Shown piece after piece: positions 1 to 5,075 of a stretch of DNA of 5,646 nt; position 1 is the first letter of the stretch; each line of letters begins with the position of its first letter. The translations under genes were made by a program, and so were the position numbers. The DNA lies in contig JAIOQL010000124.1 in assembly GCA_021413405.1 (NCBI GenBank), positions 1 through 5,646 on the forward strand. The letters run 5' to 3'. The notes under the pieces were generated by a model. The model searched no databases. It had not been told where the DNA came from and saw only the letters and a list, made by a program, of their open reading frames with translations. This DNA comes from Leptospira sp. Lineage in GTDB: Bacteria > Spirochaetota > Leptospiria > Leptospirales > Leptospiraceae.

Positions 1-1
1 A

Positions 2-199
2 AGATATTTCCGGGCTTATGACGAAAGCATTCTGACAGATATAATGTATTGGCTTTCCAGGCTCGAGAAGTCGCCAATCGAAGTAAAAAAATATTCTTCA
101 GTGCATTCCTATCGTCCGTTAGCCGCCATTCTTCTGATCCCGCTCCTGCTATCCTGGATGTGGATAGAAGGATTCCTTCTAAGGAGACCGATGAGATGA
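2..199 (+). CDS. batA: BatA, C-terminal end (partial; 5' end outside window)
   Basis: The frame is open from the left edge and gives 65 residues before TGA. It begins with YFRAYDESILTDI and continues into a SRLEKSPIEVKKYSS stretch, which is the usual end of the von Willebrand A domain in BatA-type proteins (family pattern: yFRA.d...L..Iy..I..LEK..ie). A hydrophobic segment follows (LAAILLIPLLLSWMWIEGFLL), ending in a basic RRPMR tail, as expected for the C-terminal membrane anchor. The metal-binding DxSxS loop would lie upstream and cannot be checked. The stop codon overlaps the batB start in an ATGA arrangement, so the two genes are probably translationally coupled. BatA is a putative envelope protein named after Bacteroides aerotolerance; its biochemical role is unsettled. 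The choice of BatA over another VWA paralogue rests partly on gene order. Confidence 0.82.
   Translation, partial: RYFRAYDESILTDIMYWLSRLEKSPIEVKKYSSVHSYRPLAAILLIPLLLSWMWIEGFLLRRPMR
181..186 (+). promoter_or_regulatory. Ribosome binding site of batB
   Basis: AAGGAG lies 9 bases before the ATG at 196, inside the end of batA. It is the best Shine-Dalgarno match in the area. It decides the batB start against the longer open frame that begins with TTG at position 49. Confidence 0.8.
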
Positions 200-1278
200 T
201 TTCATTTCTCTCTCCCCTGCAGTTTCTCTGGACTATTCCCTGGGCAGTCCTTCTATTTATTGTCTATTCAAAACAATCCCGGTCCATCGGCTGGATAAAG
301 ACAAATGTTTCCGTGAGATTTCAATACCAGTTCAGCCGTTACTCCGGGAAAACATTGAAGTATCATTTCATATTTTTGTTTTTTATGGGACTATTCCTGA
401 TTATTTCTGCCGCCGCACCTGTTTCGCGGGGATCCGTTGAAATAAAAGAGGAAACCGGAAATATCATATTACTCATTGATTCGTCTTTCAGTATGCTCGC
501 GTCGGATACAAGAAAGGTCCATTCGGAGAAACCAAAGAACAGATTTGCGCAGGCAAAGGAATTTGCAGTTGAACTCGTTACGTCATTGCCTGAATATTCA
601 TTCGGACTGATCACTTTCAGCGGGATTGCAGCAGTCCATTCACCTCCAATGCGGGATACAGAATCTCTGAAAACATTTATAGAAAATCTTCCGCTCCATA
701 ATTTCGAACACACAGGTTCACATTTTAAATCTGCATTTCAGTCCGTGATACACCAGGTCATTGCAAAGCCTGGAAATTATCAGGTCGTCCTGATCAGCGA
801 CGGTGAGATTCCCAAGAATCAAAAAATGGATTTTGAAGAAGAACTTAATATTTTTCAGAATAAAGATGTTCCGGTTCATTGCGTGGGAATCGGAACAAAG
901 AAAGGCGGTTCCGTCCGGTTTTATGTTTCTTATTTTCAAATGGAAAATACTGGAGAAGGGTCCGGTAGAACTGACCTTGCCGGAACTGTAAAAAGAGAAA
1001 CCCGCACAAAAACTGTAACGAATATCGATACTTACAGGACGGATGAATATATGGAAAAAATTTCATCTAAAACAGACGGGGAATACATTGTGGTTGAGAA
1101 CAAGAAATGGATAGACAATATCATCCCGGCATTAAAAAAGAATGGAAAAAAAACTACATACACGAATGCTCCCGGTAAACAGGATCTCTCTGTATATCCA
1201 ATCTTCCTGTTTCTTCTTTTTTTTGTCATAGAGACTCTTTTTCTTTTCAGGAATTTTAAATTCAGGCGAAATACTTAA
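196..1278 (+). CDS. batB: BatB, membrane-anchored von Willebrand factor A protein
   Basis: This encodes 360 residues. Residues 8-25 and 57-75 are hydrophobic membrane segments, the usual BatA/BatB N-terminal anchor. A VWA domain follows from about residue 88. Its metal-ion-dependent adhesion site is complete by eye: D95-S-S-F-S99 (DxSxS), a Thr near T173 in HTGSHFKSA, and D202 in LISDGE. A third membrane segment at about 341-353 ends in a basic tail (FKFRR). Residues 245-285 form a polar insert rich in Gly, Arg and Thr within the VWA fold. The ATG at 196 was chosen because it has a strong AAGGAG and overlaps the batA stop; a TTG start at 49 would run through the whole end of batA. In this family the VWA domain is thought to mediate metal-dependent protein contacts, probably on the periplasmic side. 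Its link to oxygen tolerance comes from Bacteroides genetics and may not hold in spirochaetes. Confidence 0.88.
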   Translation: MISFLSPLQFLWTIPWAVLLFIVYSKQSRSIGWIKTNVSVRFQYQFSRYSGKTLKYHFIFLFFMGLFLIISAAAPVSRGSVEIKEETGNIILLIDSSFSMLASDTRKVHSEKPKNRFAQAKEFAVELVTSLPEYSFGLITFSGIAAVHSPPMRDTESLKTFIENLPLHNFEHTGSHFKSAFQSVIHQVIAKPGNYQVVLISDGEIPKNQKMDFEEELNIFQNKDVPVHCVGIGTKKGGSVRFYVSYFQMENTGEGSGRTDLAGTVKRETRTKTVTNIDTYRTDEYMEKISSKTDGEYIVVENKKWIDNIIPALKKNGKKTTYTNAPGKQDLSVYPIFLFLLFFVIETLFLFRNFKFRRNT

Positions 1279-1281
1279 ATA

Positions 1282-2211
1282 ATGAAAGTCATAATCCGAA
1301 TCCTGATTCTAACGGCTGTAATTCTCAATTTTACATTCTGTAAAATCTGGAAAGCGCATTCTACAAATAAAAAAGGAATCAGTGAATTTAATGCGGGGCA
1401 CCTGAAAGAATCCGGATATCAATTTGAAAAAAGTATGTCCTATGGATTTCGCTCAGAAATCCCGGAATTTAATTCCGGAAATATATATATGAAAGAAAAG
1501 GATTTTAGCTCAGCGCACAGGATCTATGAAAAATTAATTCTGAACGATCCTGATTTTTCAGAAGCGTTGTACAATGATGGTGAGGCTCTATATTATTGGG
1601 GAATCGCAGAAATCGATGAGCAGAATTGTACGACTGATGTGACTAAAAAACTCTGGGAAGCAGCGGCAGAGAGAATGATTGAAACCAAAAGATCTATTTT
1701 TTGGAATCAGGAGCTGAAAAACAGATCAATTGAAAATCATCAGTTAATTACAAAAAAATTACAGGAATTGGAAAATTTTCCGGAGAAATGCAAACAGAAT
1801 AAAAAAGATTCAGATAAAGATCAATCCGATCCGGATCAGAATAAAGAAGGTAAACCTGAAGAAAAAGAGAACAAAGAAAAAAAGCAAGCAGATCCTTCTG
1901 CCGTGAAAGACAATGCACCGGCAAAAAATGAAAATCAAACGGAAAAGAAAAATAATCCGGCAAAAGAGACTGAAGGAAGAGATAAAAAGAAAAGACCAAA
2001 ATTTGATCCCGGGGAGAAAAAAGAATCAAAAACAAAGACGGGTAAGGAGTCCGGGCCTTTGAGTGCCGGTGAAAAAGAAAATCTAAAATCAGAAACTGAA
2101 CGCGTTAAAAAACAGGCAAAAGGAAAAACCCATAACCGCTCCAAAGCACAACAGGAAAAAAACACAAAACCGGGGGAAACTGAAAAAGTTTTAAAAGAGG
2201 CTCTCTGGTAA
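1282..2211 (+). CDS. batC: BatC-like TPR protein with charged C-terminal tail
   Basis: This encodes 309 residues and starts 3 bases after the batB stop. Residues 1-20 are a signal peptide (MKVIIRILILTAVILNFTFC). Cys20 could be a lipidated residue, but Phe at -1 is unusual even for the loose spirochaetal lipobox. Residues 34-104 read as two tetratricopeptide repeats (EFNAGHLKESGYQFEKSM, then FNSGNIYMKEKDFSSAHRIY with NDP and ALYNDGEALYY). A helical segment, TKKLWEAAAERM, follows at about 121-132. From about 171 to the end the protein is low-complexity and rich in Lys, Glu, Asp and Asn, and so probably disordered. TPRs followed by a charged or Gln-rich tail after batA and batB is the normal BatC layout. 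It probably scaffolds the Bat complex in the periplasm. The ribosome binding site is weak (AGGCGA, 12 bases from the ATG), which suggests coupling to batB. The name rests on architecture and position rather than on a diagnostic motif. Confidence 0.72.
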   Translation: MKVIIRILILTAVILNFTFCKIWKAHSTNKKGISEFNAGHLKESGYQFEKSMSYGFRSEIPEFNSGNIYMKEKDFSSAHRIYEKLILNDPDFSEALYNDGEALYYWGIAEIDEQNCTTDVTKKLWEAAAERMIETKRSIFWNQELKNRSIENHQLITKKLQELENFPEKCKQNKKDSDKDQSDPDQNKEGKPEEKENKEKKQADPSAVKDNAPAKNENQTEKKNNPAKETEGRDKKKRPKFDPGEKKESKTKTGKESGPLSAGEKENLKSETERVKKQAKGKTHNRSKAQQEKNTKPGETEKVLKEALW

Positions 2212-2216
2212 GTTCA

Positions 2217-2254
2217 ATCTGTAAAAAAATCAGATCAGTGTGAATCTGCCAGAT
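2217..2254. repeat. Alternating short inverted repeats after batC
   Basis: ATCTG occurs at 2217-2221 and 2244-2248, and its complement CAGAT at 2231-2235 and 2250-2254. The copies could pair as mutually exclusive 5-bp hairpins. No T-run follows, so this is not a standard terminator. Chance is a realistic explanation for units this short. Confidence 0.3.
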
Positions 2255-2285
2255 CCGTTTCATAAGTGTTCCCGGAATATTAACA

Positions 2286-2317
2286 TTTACCAGGCGTGAT
2301 CCCAATAAGTTTATAAT
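2286..2317 (+). promoter_or_regulatory. Candidate promoter for the HEAT-like/Mpo1 unit
   Basis: A perfect TATAAT at 2312-2317 lies 63 bases before the ATG at 2381, in the AT-rich gap after batC. The best -35 is poor: TTTACC at 2286-2291, with an overlong 20-base spacer. The implied leader of about 57 bases contains A- and T-runs (2336-2343 and 2350-2355) that could form an A-T-only stem. Confidence 0.35.
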
Positions 2318-2380
2318 AAAAAAAGAGTTCTCAATAAAAAAAATTATGGTTTTTTATCCCGATGAAGTGAAATTAACTCA

Positions 2381-3001
2381 ATGAGTGATATACTTACGGA
2401 AAAAGCCCCTTCCACTCCGAATGAATACGTTGAATATCTGAAAAAAGCTGCGGATGCAGGTAAACTCAGAAGACCAATGGTTGAGCTTTTAAAAAAAGCC
2501 AAATCCGGGGACAAACTTGTATGGTCTGTTATCTACCAGTTGATGCGGGATGCCGATTCGGGAAGGATATCCTGGGCCCTGCACAATGATCTGCTATCAG
2601 GAATAATTTTTCTTTTGAGTGAGGTTGGTGACAACCAGTCCTACCGGATACTGATCAGTTACATTAAAGCTCTTCACCGGGAAATTCCAATCGGAGCCCT
2701 TGAACTCATATCAGGGCTCGTGCCTGCCTTTTCAAATGTGGACATTGGAGAACTCTTTGAAATGGCATCCGGGACGAATGAATTAAAATCAGCATTCGGA
2801 ATAATGGCCATTTCGAGCCTTGTGATTGAAAATAAATTAAGTGCAAAAGAACAGGAGAAACTTTTGAAAATCCTTGACGGATACAAAAACTTCAAATATT
2901 ATCTGAATGACCAGGTAGACCTGATCCGCACACATATTGAAGAAATGAAAAGTGGAGACTCTGCATTCAGTTCCTCCGAATTGGATTCGCTTTTCGTTTA
3001 A
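2381..3001 (+). CDS. Helical HEAT-like protein of unknown function
   Basis: I do not recognise this 206-residue protein. It has no signal peptide, no long hydrophobic segment and only modest charge bias, so it is probably cytoplasmic. From about residue 12 to 190 it reads as consecutive amphipathic helices separated by short polar turns, for example NEYVEYLKKAADAG, PMVELLKKAKSG, SYRILISYIKALH, IGALELISGLVPAF and SAKEQEKLLKILDGY. This spacing resembles HEAT or ARM-type solenoids, which usually act as binding scaffolds; that is inference from pattern only. The C-terminus is a Ser-rich linker ending in SSSELDSLFV, which could be a short docking peptide. Upstream is a weak GAAGTGA about 10 bases before the ATG. 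The Mpo1-like gene follows after 9 bases with its ribosome binding site overlapping this stop, so the two are probably co-expressed. No catalytic motif is visible. Confidence 0.75.
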   Translation: MSDILTEKAPSTPNEYVEYLKKAADAGKLRRPMVELLKKAKSGDKLVWSVIYQLMRDADSGRISWALHNDLLSGIIFLLSEVGDNQSYRILISYIKALHREIPIGALELISGLVPAFSNVDIGELFEMASGTNELKSAFGIMAISSLVIENKLSAKEQEKLLKILDGYKNFKYYLNDQVDLIRTHIEEMKSGDSAFSSSELDSLFV

Positions 3002-3005
3002 GGAG
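3000..3005 (+). promoter_or_regulatory. Ribosome binding site overlapping upstream stop
   Basis: AAGGAG shares its first two bases with the TAA stop of the HEAT-like gene and lies 5 bases before the ATG at 3011. This supports that start and suggests translational coupling. Confidence 0.75.
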
Positions 3006-3010
3006 AAAAA

Positions 3011-3355
3011 ATGTCACAACCCGCTAAAACCTACAATAATCTGAAAGAATTCTGGCCTTTTTATCTTTCAGAGCATTCAAACAGAACAAACCGCAATTTG
3101 CATTTTGTCGGAACATCGATGGTGTTTATCTGGCTCGGATTGGCTATTGCCTATTTAAATCCATGGTATCTCCTTGTAGCACTTTTCAATGCCTACGGAT
3201 TTGCGTGGTTTGGACACTTCATTATCGAAAAAAACAGGCCTGCAACTTTCAAATACCCTGTTAAATCATTTGTTTCTGATTTCAGAATGTGGTTCTATAC
3301 TCTCACAGGCCAGATCGGAAAGCAAATGCAGGAACACAACATCAAAGATAAATAA
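3011..3355 (+). CDS. Mpo1-like (DUF962 / YGL010w family) membrane protein
   Basis: This encodes 114 residues, a typical size for bacterial DUF962 proteins. The family signatures are clear: YLSEHSNRTNRNLHFVG at 18-34, the GFAWFGHFIIEKNRPATF core at 63-80, then KYPVKSFVSDFRMW at 81-94. Hydrophobic segments at about 32-49 and 52-72 give two membrane passes. The conserved histidines H22, H31 and H69, with E73 nearby, are the likely metal-site residues. Yeast Mpo1 is an Fe(II)-dependent dioxygenase that removes one carbon from 2-hydroxy fatty acids; whether bacterial relatives do this is less certain. The gene follows the HEAT-like gene by 9 bases and is probably in the same transcript. No other lipid-oxidation gene adjoins it on this strand, so its substrate cannot be read from context. 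Confidence 0.88.
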   Translation: MSQPAKTYNNLKEFWPFYLSEHSNRTNRNLHFVGTSMVFIWLGLAIAYLNPWYLLVALFNAYGFAWFGHFIIEKNRPATFKYPVKSFVSDFRMWFYTLTGQIGKQMQEHNIKDK

Positions 3356-3370
3356 AAGATTCATTTCCAT

Positions 3371-3419
3371 ACCGGATGGAGTGATTTTATTCCGGTGAAG
3401 GCTTGAACCTGTATCCGGT
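3371..3419. repeat. ACCGGA(T) inverted-repeat cluster after the Mpo1-like gene
   Basis: ACCGGAT at 3371-3377 can pair with TCCGGT at 3391-3396 (6 bp) or with ATCCGGT at 3413-3419 (7 bp). Only three T residues follow the second copy. This may be a weak terminator for the unit ending at 3355, but the evidence is thin. Confidence 0.3.
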
Positions 3420-3427
3420 TTAGAATG

Positions 3428-3453
3428 CACAATTCAAACACTTTTGAATTGTG
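3428..3453. repeat. Perfect 11-bp inverted repeat (hairpin or operator)
   Basis: CACAATTCAAA at 3428-3438 and TTTGAATTGTG at 3443-3453 are exact reverse complements around the 4-base loop CACT. No T-tract follows on either strand, so it is not a canonical intrinsic terminator. It ends 9 bases before the ATG at 3463 and would overlap the leader or promoter of the degenerate lipoprotein gene. It could be an operator or a translation-blocking hairpin. It could also be a weak bidirectional stop in this convergent region. Confidence 0.65.
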
Positions 3454-3462
3454 AAATAAATT

Positions 3463-3629
3463 ATGAAAGACTCCTTAGCAAGTATTCGACTGATCTTTTT
3501 TTCGTCACTCTATCTCTGTATAACTCAGGATGTAAAACAGAATCGATTGATAATCAGTGTGATCCTGACAGTCCTTCTTTTTCAGATACAATCATAGCAA
3601 AGTTCCTTTCGAATAGGATTGAGAAGTAA
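3463..3629 (+). pseudogene. Frameshifted, truncated lipoprotein (Leptospira-type N-terminal module)
   Basis: From the ATG at 3463 the first frame reads MKDSLASIRLIFF, a basic start plus hydrophobic core. In the next frame, across a T7 run at 3496-3502, the reading continues VTLSLYNSGC, then KTESIDNQCDPDSPSF and SDTIIAKFLSNRIEK before TAA. Adding one T (T8) joins them into a 24-residue signal peptide ending in a lipobox-like NSGC, with a short mature part. From memory, the NxCDPxSxSF...T module just after the lipid Cys is common in leptospiral lipoproteins, which normally continue much further. The joined product would be only 55 residues, so the gene looks both frameshifted and truncated. Without the shift, the first frame gives a 44-residue hydrophobic peptide ending at 3597. 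The ribosome binding site is weak. Alternatives are a sequencing error in the T run, phase variation, or a chance hydrophobic frame. The stop is 4 bases from the stop of the convergent GHKL-like gene. Confidence 0.5.
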
Positions 3630-3633
3630 AATT

Positions 3634-4380
3634 CTATTCCGTTTTCATTGACTCCACCCGGGCAAGATATTTCTCCCGTATGCTGACAAAATCGTTTGTG
3701 AATGGAATTTCCATTCTGGCAACTGTACAGCCGTTCACATTTCCAATCCGGAATAATCCGGGATCTAAGTTTTCTCCCCGCATGAGAAAAAGATTCAATA
3801 CCAGCCCAATCCCTTCTCCTTCTGTCTGGTCCATGTTCTCTATATAATATTCGCTCATATTTTTATAATCGAGACCTTTCCGCAATTTTTCGCGAAGACG
3901 GTTTTCATCAGACTGGCTGATTTCTGATGTATTTTTCACTTTTATGATGAGACCGTTTGCATCGTGTTCAATCACAATACAAACGAAGAACATCATTGCT
4001 TTTGCTTTTTCTCCATATACCCGGATCCACTCTTCGTTCAGGTTTTCTTTGAATTTCCGGATACATTCTACAAACCTCGAACTGTTATCACTCTCTATCC
4101 CATTTTCATGAAAGAAGATTTTCTTTGCATTCGCTTTGGTCGCATTTATCGCAAGTTCCTTTAGCATCGAATAAAGAGAAGATTGGAGATATCCTTTGTT
4201 ATATTTCCGGAGCACGGAGGAAACCACGAATGCGATTTTAGCTTCCATTTTTTCAGAAAGATAACTCGTAAGCAGTGCAATCTTTTTGCCCTCTCCGATC
4301 CCGCGAAGAATCGCGTCCCTATCTTTTCCATCATAAACTACCTCGTCTTCGAGGAGTAAAATCTTAGAGTGCTCTTCCAT
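3634..4380 (-). CDS. GHKL (histidine-kinase-like ATPase) domain protein, degenerate
   Basis: This encodes 248 residues with no membrane segment or signal peptide. Residues 70-83 (YSMLKELAINATKAN) match the N-box of GHKL ATPases, with E75 and N79 in the ATP/Mg-contacting positions. TEGEGIGLVLNLFLM at 186-200 matches the glycine-rich G2 box and helix. The G1 box, normally DxGxG, is replaced by IKVKNTSEIS at 146-155, so ATP binding may be altered or lost. There is no His phosphoacceptor/dimerisation domain and no receiver, although the N-terminal KILLLEDE superficially resembles a receiver start. I recall similar stand-alone proteins in Leptospira annotated as hypothetical or histidine kinase. 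By analogy with anti-sigma kinases such as SpoIIAB/RsbW it might act in signalling, but nothing here proves that. The ATG at 4380 has a poor ribosome binding site and lies just below a plausible promoter. The next in-frame Met (M45) would remove conserved-looking sequence. Confidence 0.72.
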   Translation of the reverse strand: MEEHSKILLLEDEVVYDGKDRDAILRGIGEGKKIALLTSYLSEKMEAKIAFVVSSVLRKYNKGYLQSSLYSMLKELAINATKANAKKIFFHENGIESDNSSRFVECIRKFKENLNEEWIRVYGEKAKAMMFFVCIVIEHDANGLIIKVKNTSEISQSDENRLREKLRKGLDYKNMSEYYIENMDQTEGEGIGLVLNLFLMRGENLDPGLFRIGNVNGCTVARMEIPFTNDFVSIREKYLARVESMKTE

Positions 4381-4388
4381 TCTTTCGA

Positions 4389-4418
4389 AGTTTACTAAAA
4401 CTCAGATAATTTAGTCAA
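4389..4418 (-). promoter_or_regulatory. Candidate sigma-70-type promoter of the GHKL-like gene
   Basis: On the minus strand, TTGACT (4418-4413) is a 5/6 match to the -35. An 18-base spacer separates it from TAAACT (4394-4389), a 4/6 match to the -10. Only 8 bases separate the -10 from the ATG, so the transcript would be leaderless or nearly so. That fits the lack of a good ribosome binding site. Confidence 0.45.
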
Positions 4419-4435
4419 TAAATTGAAAATGTCTT

Positions 4436-4489
4436 AAAAAAAACCTGAAGGCCTGTCGCGAAACTTCGCTATTTATGATAAAACTTCAG
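4436..4489 (-). terminator. Intrinsic terminator after the ddl-thioesterase unit
   Basis: Reading the minus strand, CTGAAG (4489-4484) pairs with CTTCAG (4450-4445). A nested hairpin, GCGAA/TTCGC (4469-4458), sits between them. One G and then eight T residues (4443-4436) follow directly. The outer stem has a long loop, so folding depends on the inner hairpin. Its position, 42 bases after the thioesterase stop and before the next promoter, supports the call. Confidence 0.6.
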
Positions 4490-4531
4490 ATAAAGAATGT
4501 TTTTTTCAGTACTGGATATGGCTGTATAATT

Positions 4532-5053
4532 CTAAGTATGCTGATCATCGAGATCTTTTTCGATTTTCTCGACCATCGCTTCATATTCTTTCCGGAGCCT
4601 TCTTCTATGAACTGCCGCTGAAAACCGTTTCTGGTCTTTTGACGTTTCCAGTTTCAGATCAGGTACCGCTGTTGGTTTCCCCTTTGTATCAAGTGCGACA
4701 AATGTCAGGAATGCACTCGATGTATGGATAACCTTACCTGTTCTTGCACTCTCTCCGAAAACTTTTACACCGACTTCCATGCTAACACCTTTGGCATAAT
4801 TCACTGAAGCCTTGAGAATAATTACATCTCCCATTTTGATCGGATGATAAAAAGTCAGCCGGTCCATTGATGCAGTGACAACGACATTTCCACAATGCCG
4901 TCTCGCGGCAATCGCACCGCATACGTCAATCAGGTGCATCACCCTTCCGCCCAAAATATTTCCGAGCGGATTTGCATCATTCGGTAATACAAGTTCAACC
5001 ATTTCCACCTGGGATTTTGCAACCGGCCTGGGTTCCAATCGGGATTCGTTCAT
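4532..5053 (-). CDS. Hotdog-fold acyl-CoA thioesterase (YkhA/YciA type)
   Basis: This encodes 173 residues. The protein hydrolyses acyl-CoA to free fatty acid and CoA in the cytoplasm; the chain-length preference is not readable from the sequence. The single hotdog domain has the family signature N28-PLGNILGGRVMHLID43, where D43 is the usual catalytic acid on the central helix. It is followed by VVTASMDRLTFYHPIKMGD at 58-76, GVSMEVGVKV at 89-98 and TFVALDTKGKPTAVP at 117-131. A basic Arg/Lys helix (HRRRLRKE) and an acidic tail end the protein, as in YkhA-like members. I chose the ATG at 5053 because GGAG lies 5 bases upstream. A TTG at 5098 would overlap the end of ddl and adds 15 residues outside the domain. 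It lies 22 bases after ddl with no visible terminator between them, so the two are probably co-transcribed. A shared pathway with cell-wall synthesis is not implied. Confidence 0.9.
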   Translation of the reverse strand: MNESRLEPRPVAKSQVEMVELVLPNDANPLGNILGGRVMHLIDVCGAIAARRHCGNVVVTASMDRLTFYHPIKMGDVIILKASVNYAKGVSMEVGVKVFGESARTGKVIHTSSAFLTFVALDTKGKPTAVPDLKLETSKDQKRFSAAVHRRRLRKEYEAMVEKIEKDLDDQHT

Positions 5054-5058
5054 TCGTT

Positions 5059-5062
5059 CTCC
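5059..5062 (-). promoter_or_regulatory. Ribosome binding site fixing the thioesterase start
   Basis: On the minus strand GGAG is followed by 5 bases and then the ATG at 5053-5051. This favours that ATG over the upstream TTG at 5098, which lies inside the ddl coding region. Confidence 0.7.
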
Positions 5063-5075
5063 ATTAAAAAGCAAT

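Noticed and set aside
49..195. A 49-residue N-terminal extension of BatB from a TTG start
   Set aside because: It overlaps the conserved batA end in another frame, has no family similarity, and the ATG at 196 has a strong AAGGAG and an ATGA junction.
1462..1478. Palindrome CCGGAATT-T-AATTCCGG inside batC
   Set aside because: It codes for in-frame PEFNSG within a TPR, and similar TTCCGG words are common across the window. It is probably coincidental.
1748..2165. Open frames on the minus strand opposite the batC tail
   Set aside because: They translate to Phe/Leu/Ser-rich strings, the expected complement of the Lys/Glu-rich coding sequence, and have no ribosome binding site or domain.
2334..2357. 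A-run/T-run stem before the HEAT-like gene as a terminator
   Set aside because: The stem contains only A-T pairs and lies downstream of the candidate promoter, so it is unlikely to end the bat transcript.
3444..3462. TTG start for the 61-codon frame ending at 3629
   Set aside because: The start lies inside the right arm of the inverted repeat without a ribosome binding site, and it puts a polar stretch before the hydrophobic core. The ATG at 3463 with a one-base shift gives a far better signal peptide.
4525..4530. TATAAT on the plus strand beyond the thioesterase stop
   Set aside because: It would drive antisense transcription into the thioesterase, no -35 is apparent at good spacing, and the bases are explained by AT-rich intergenic sequence.
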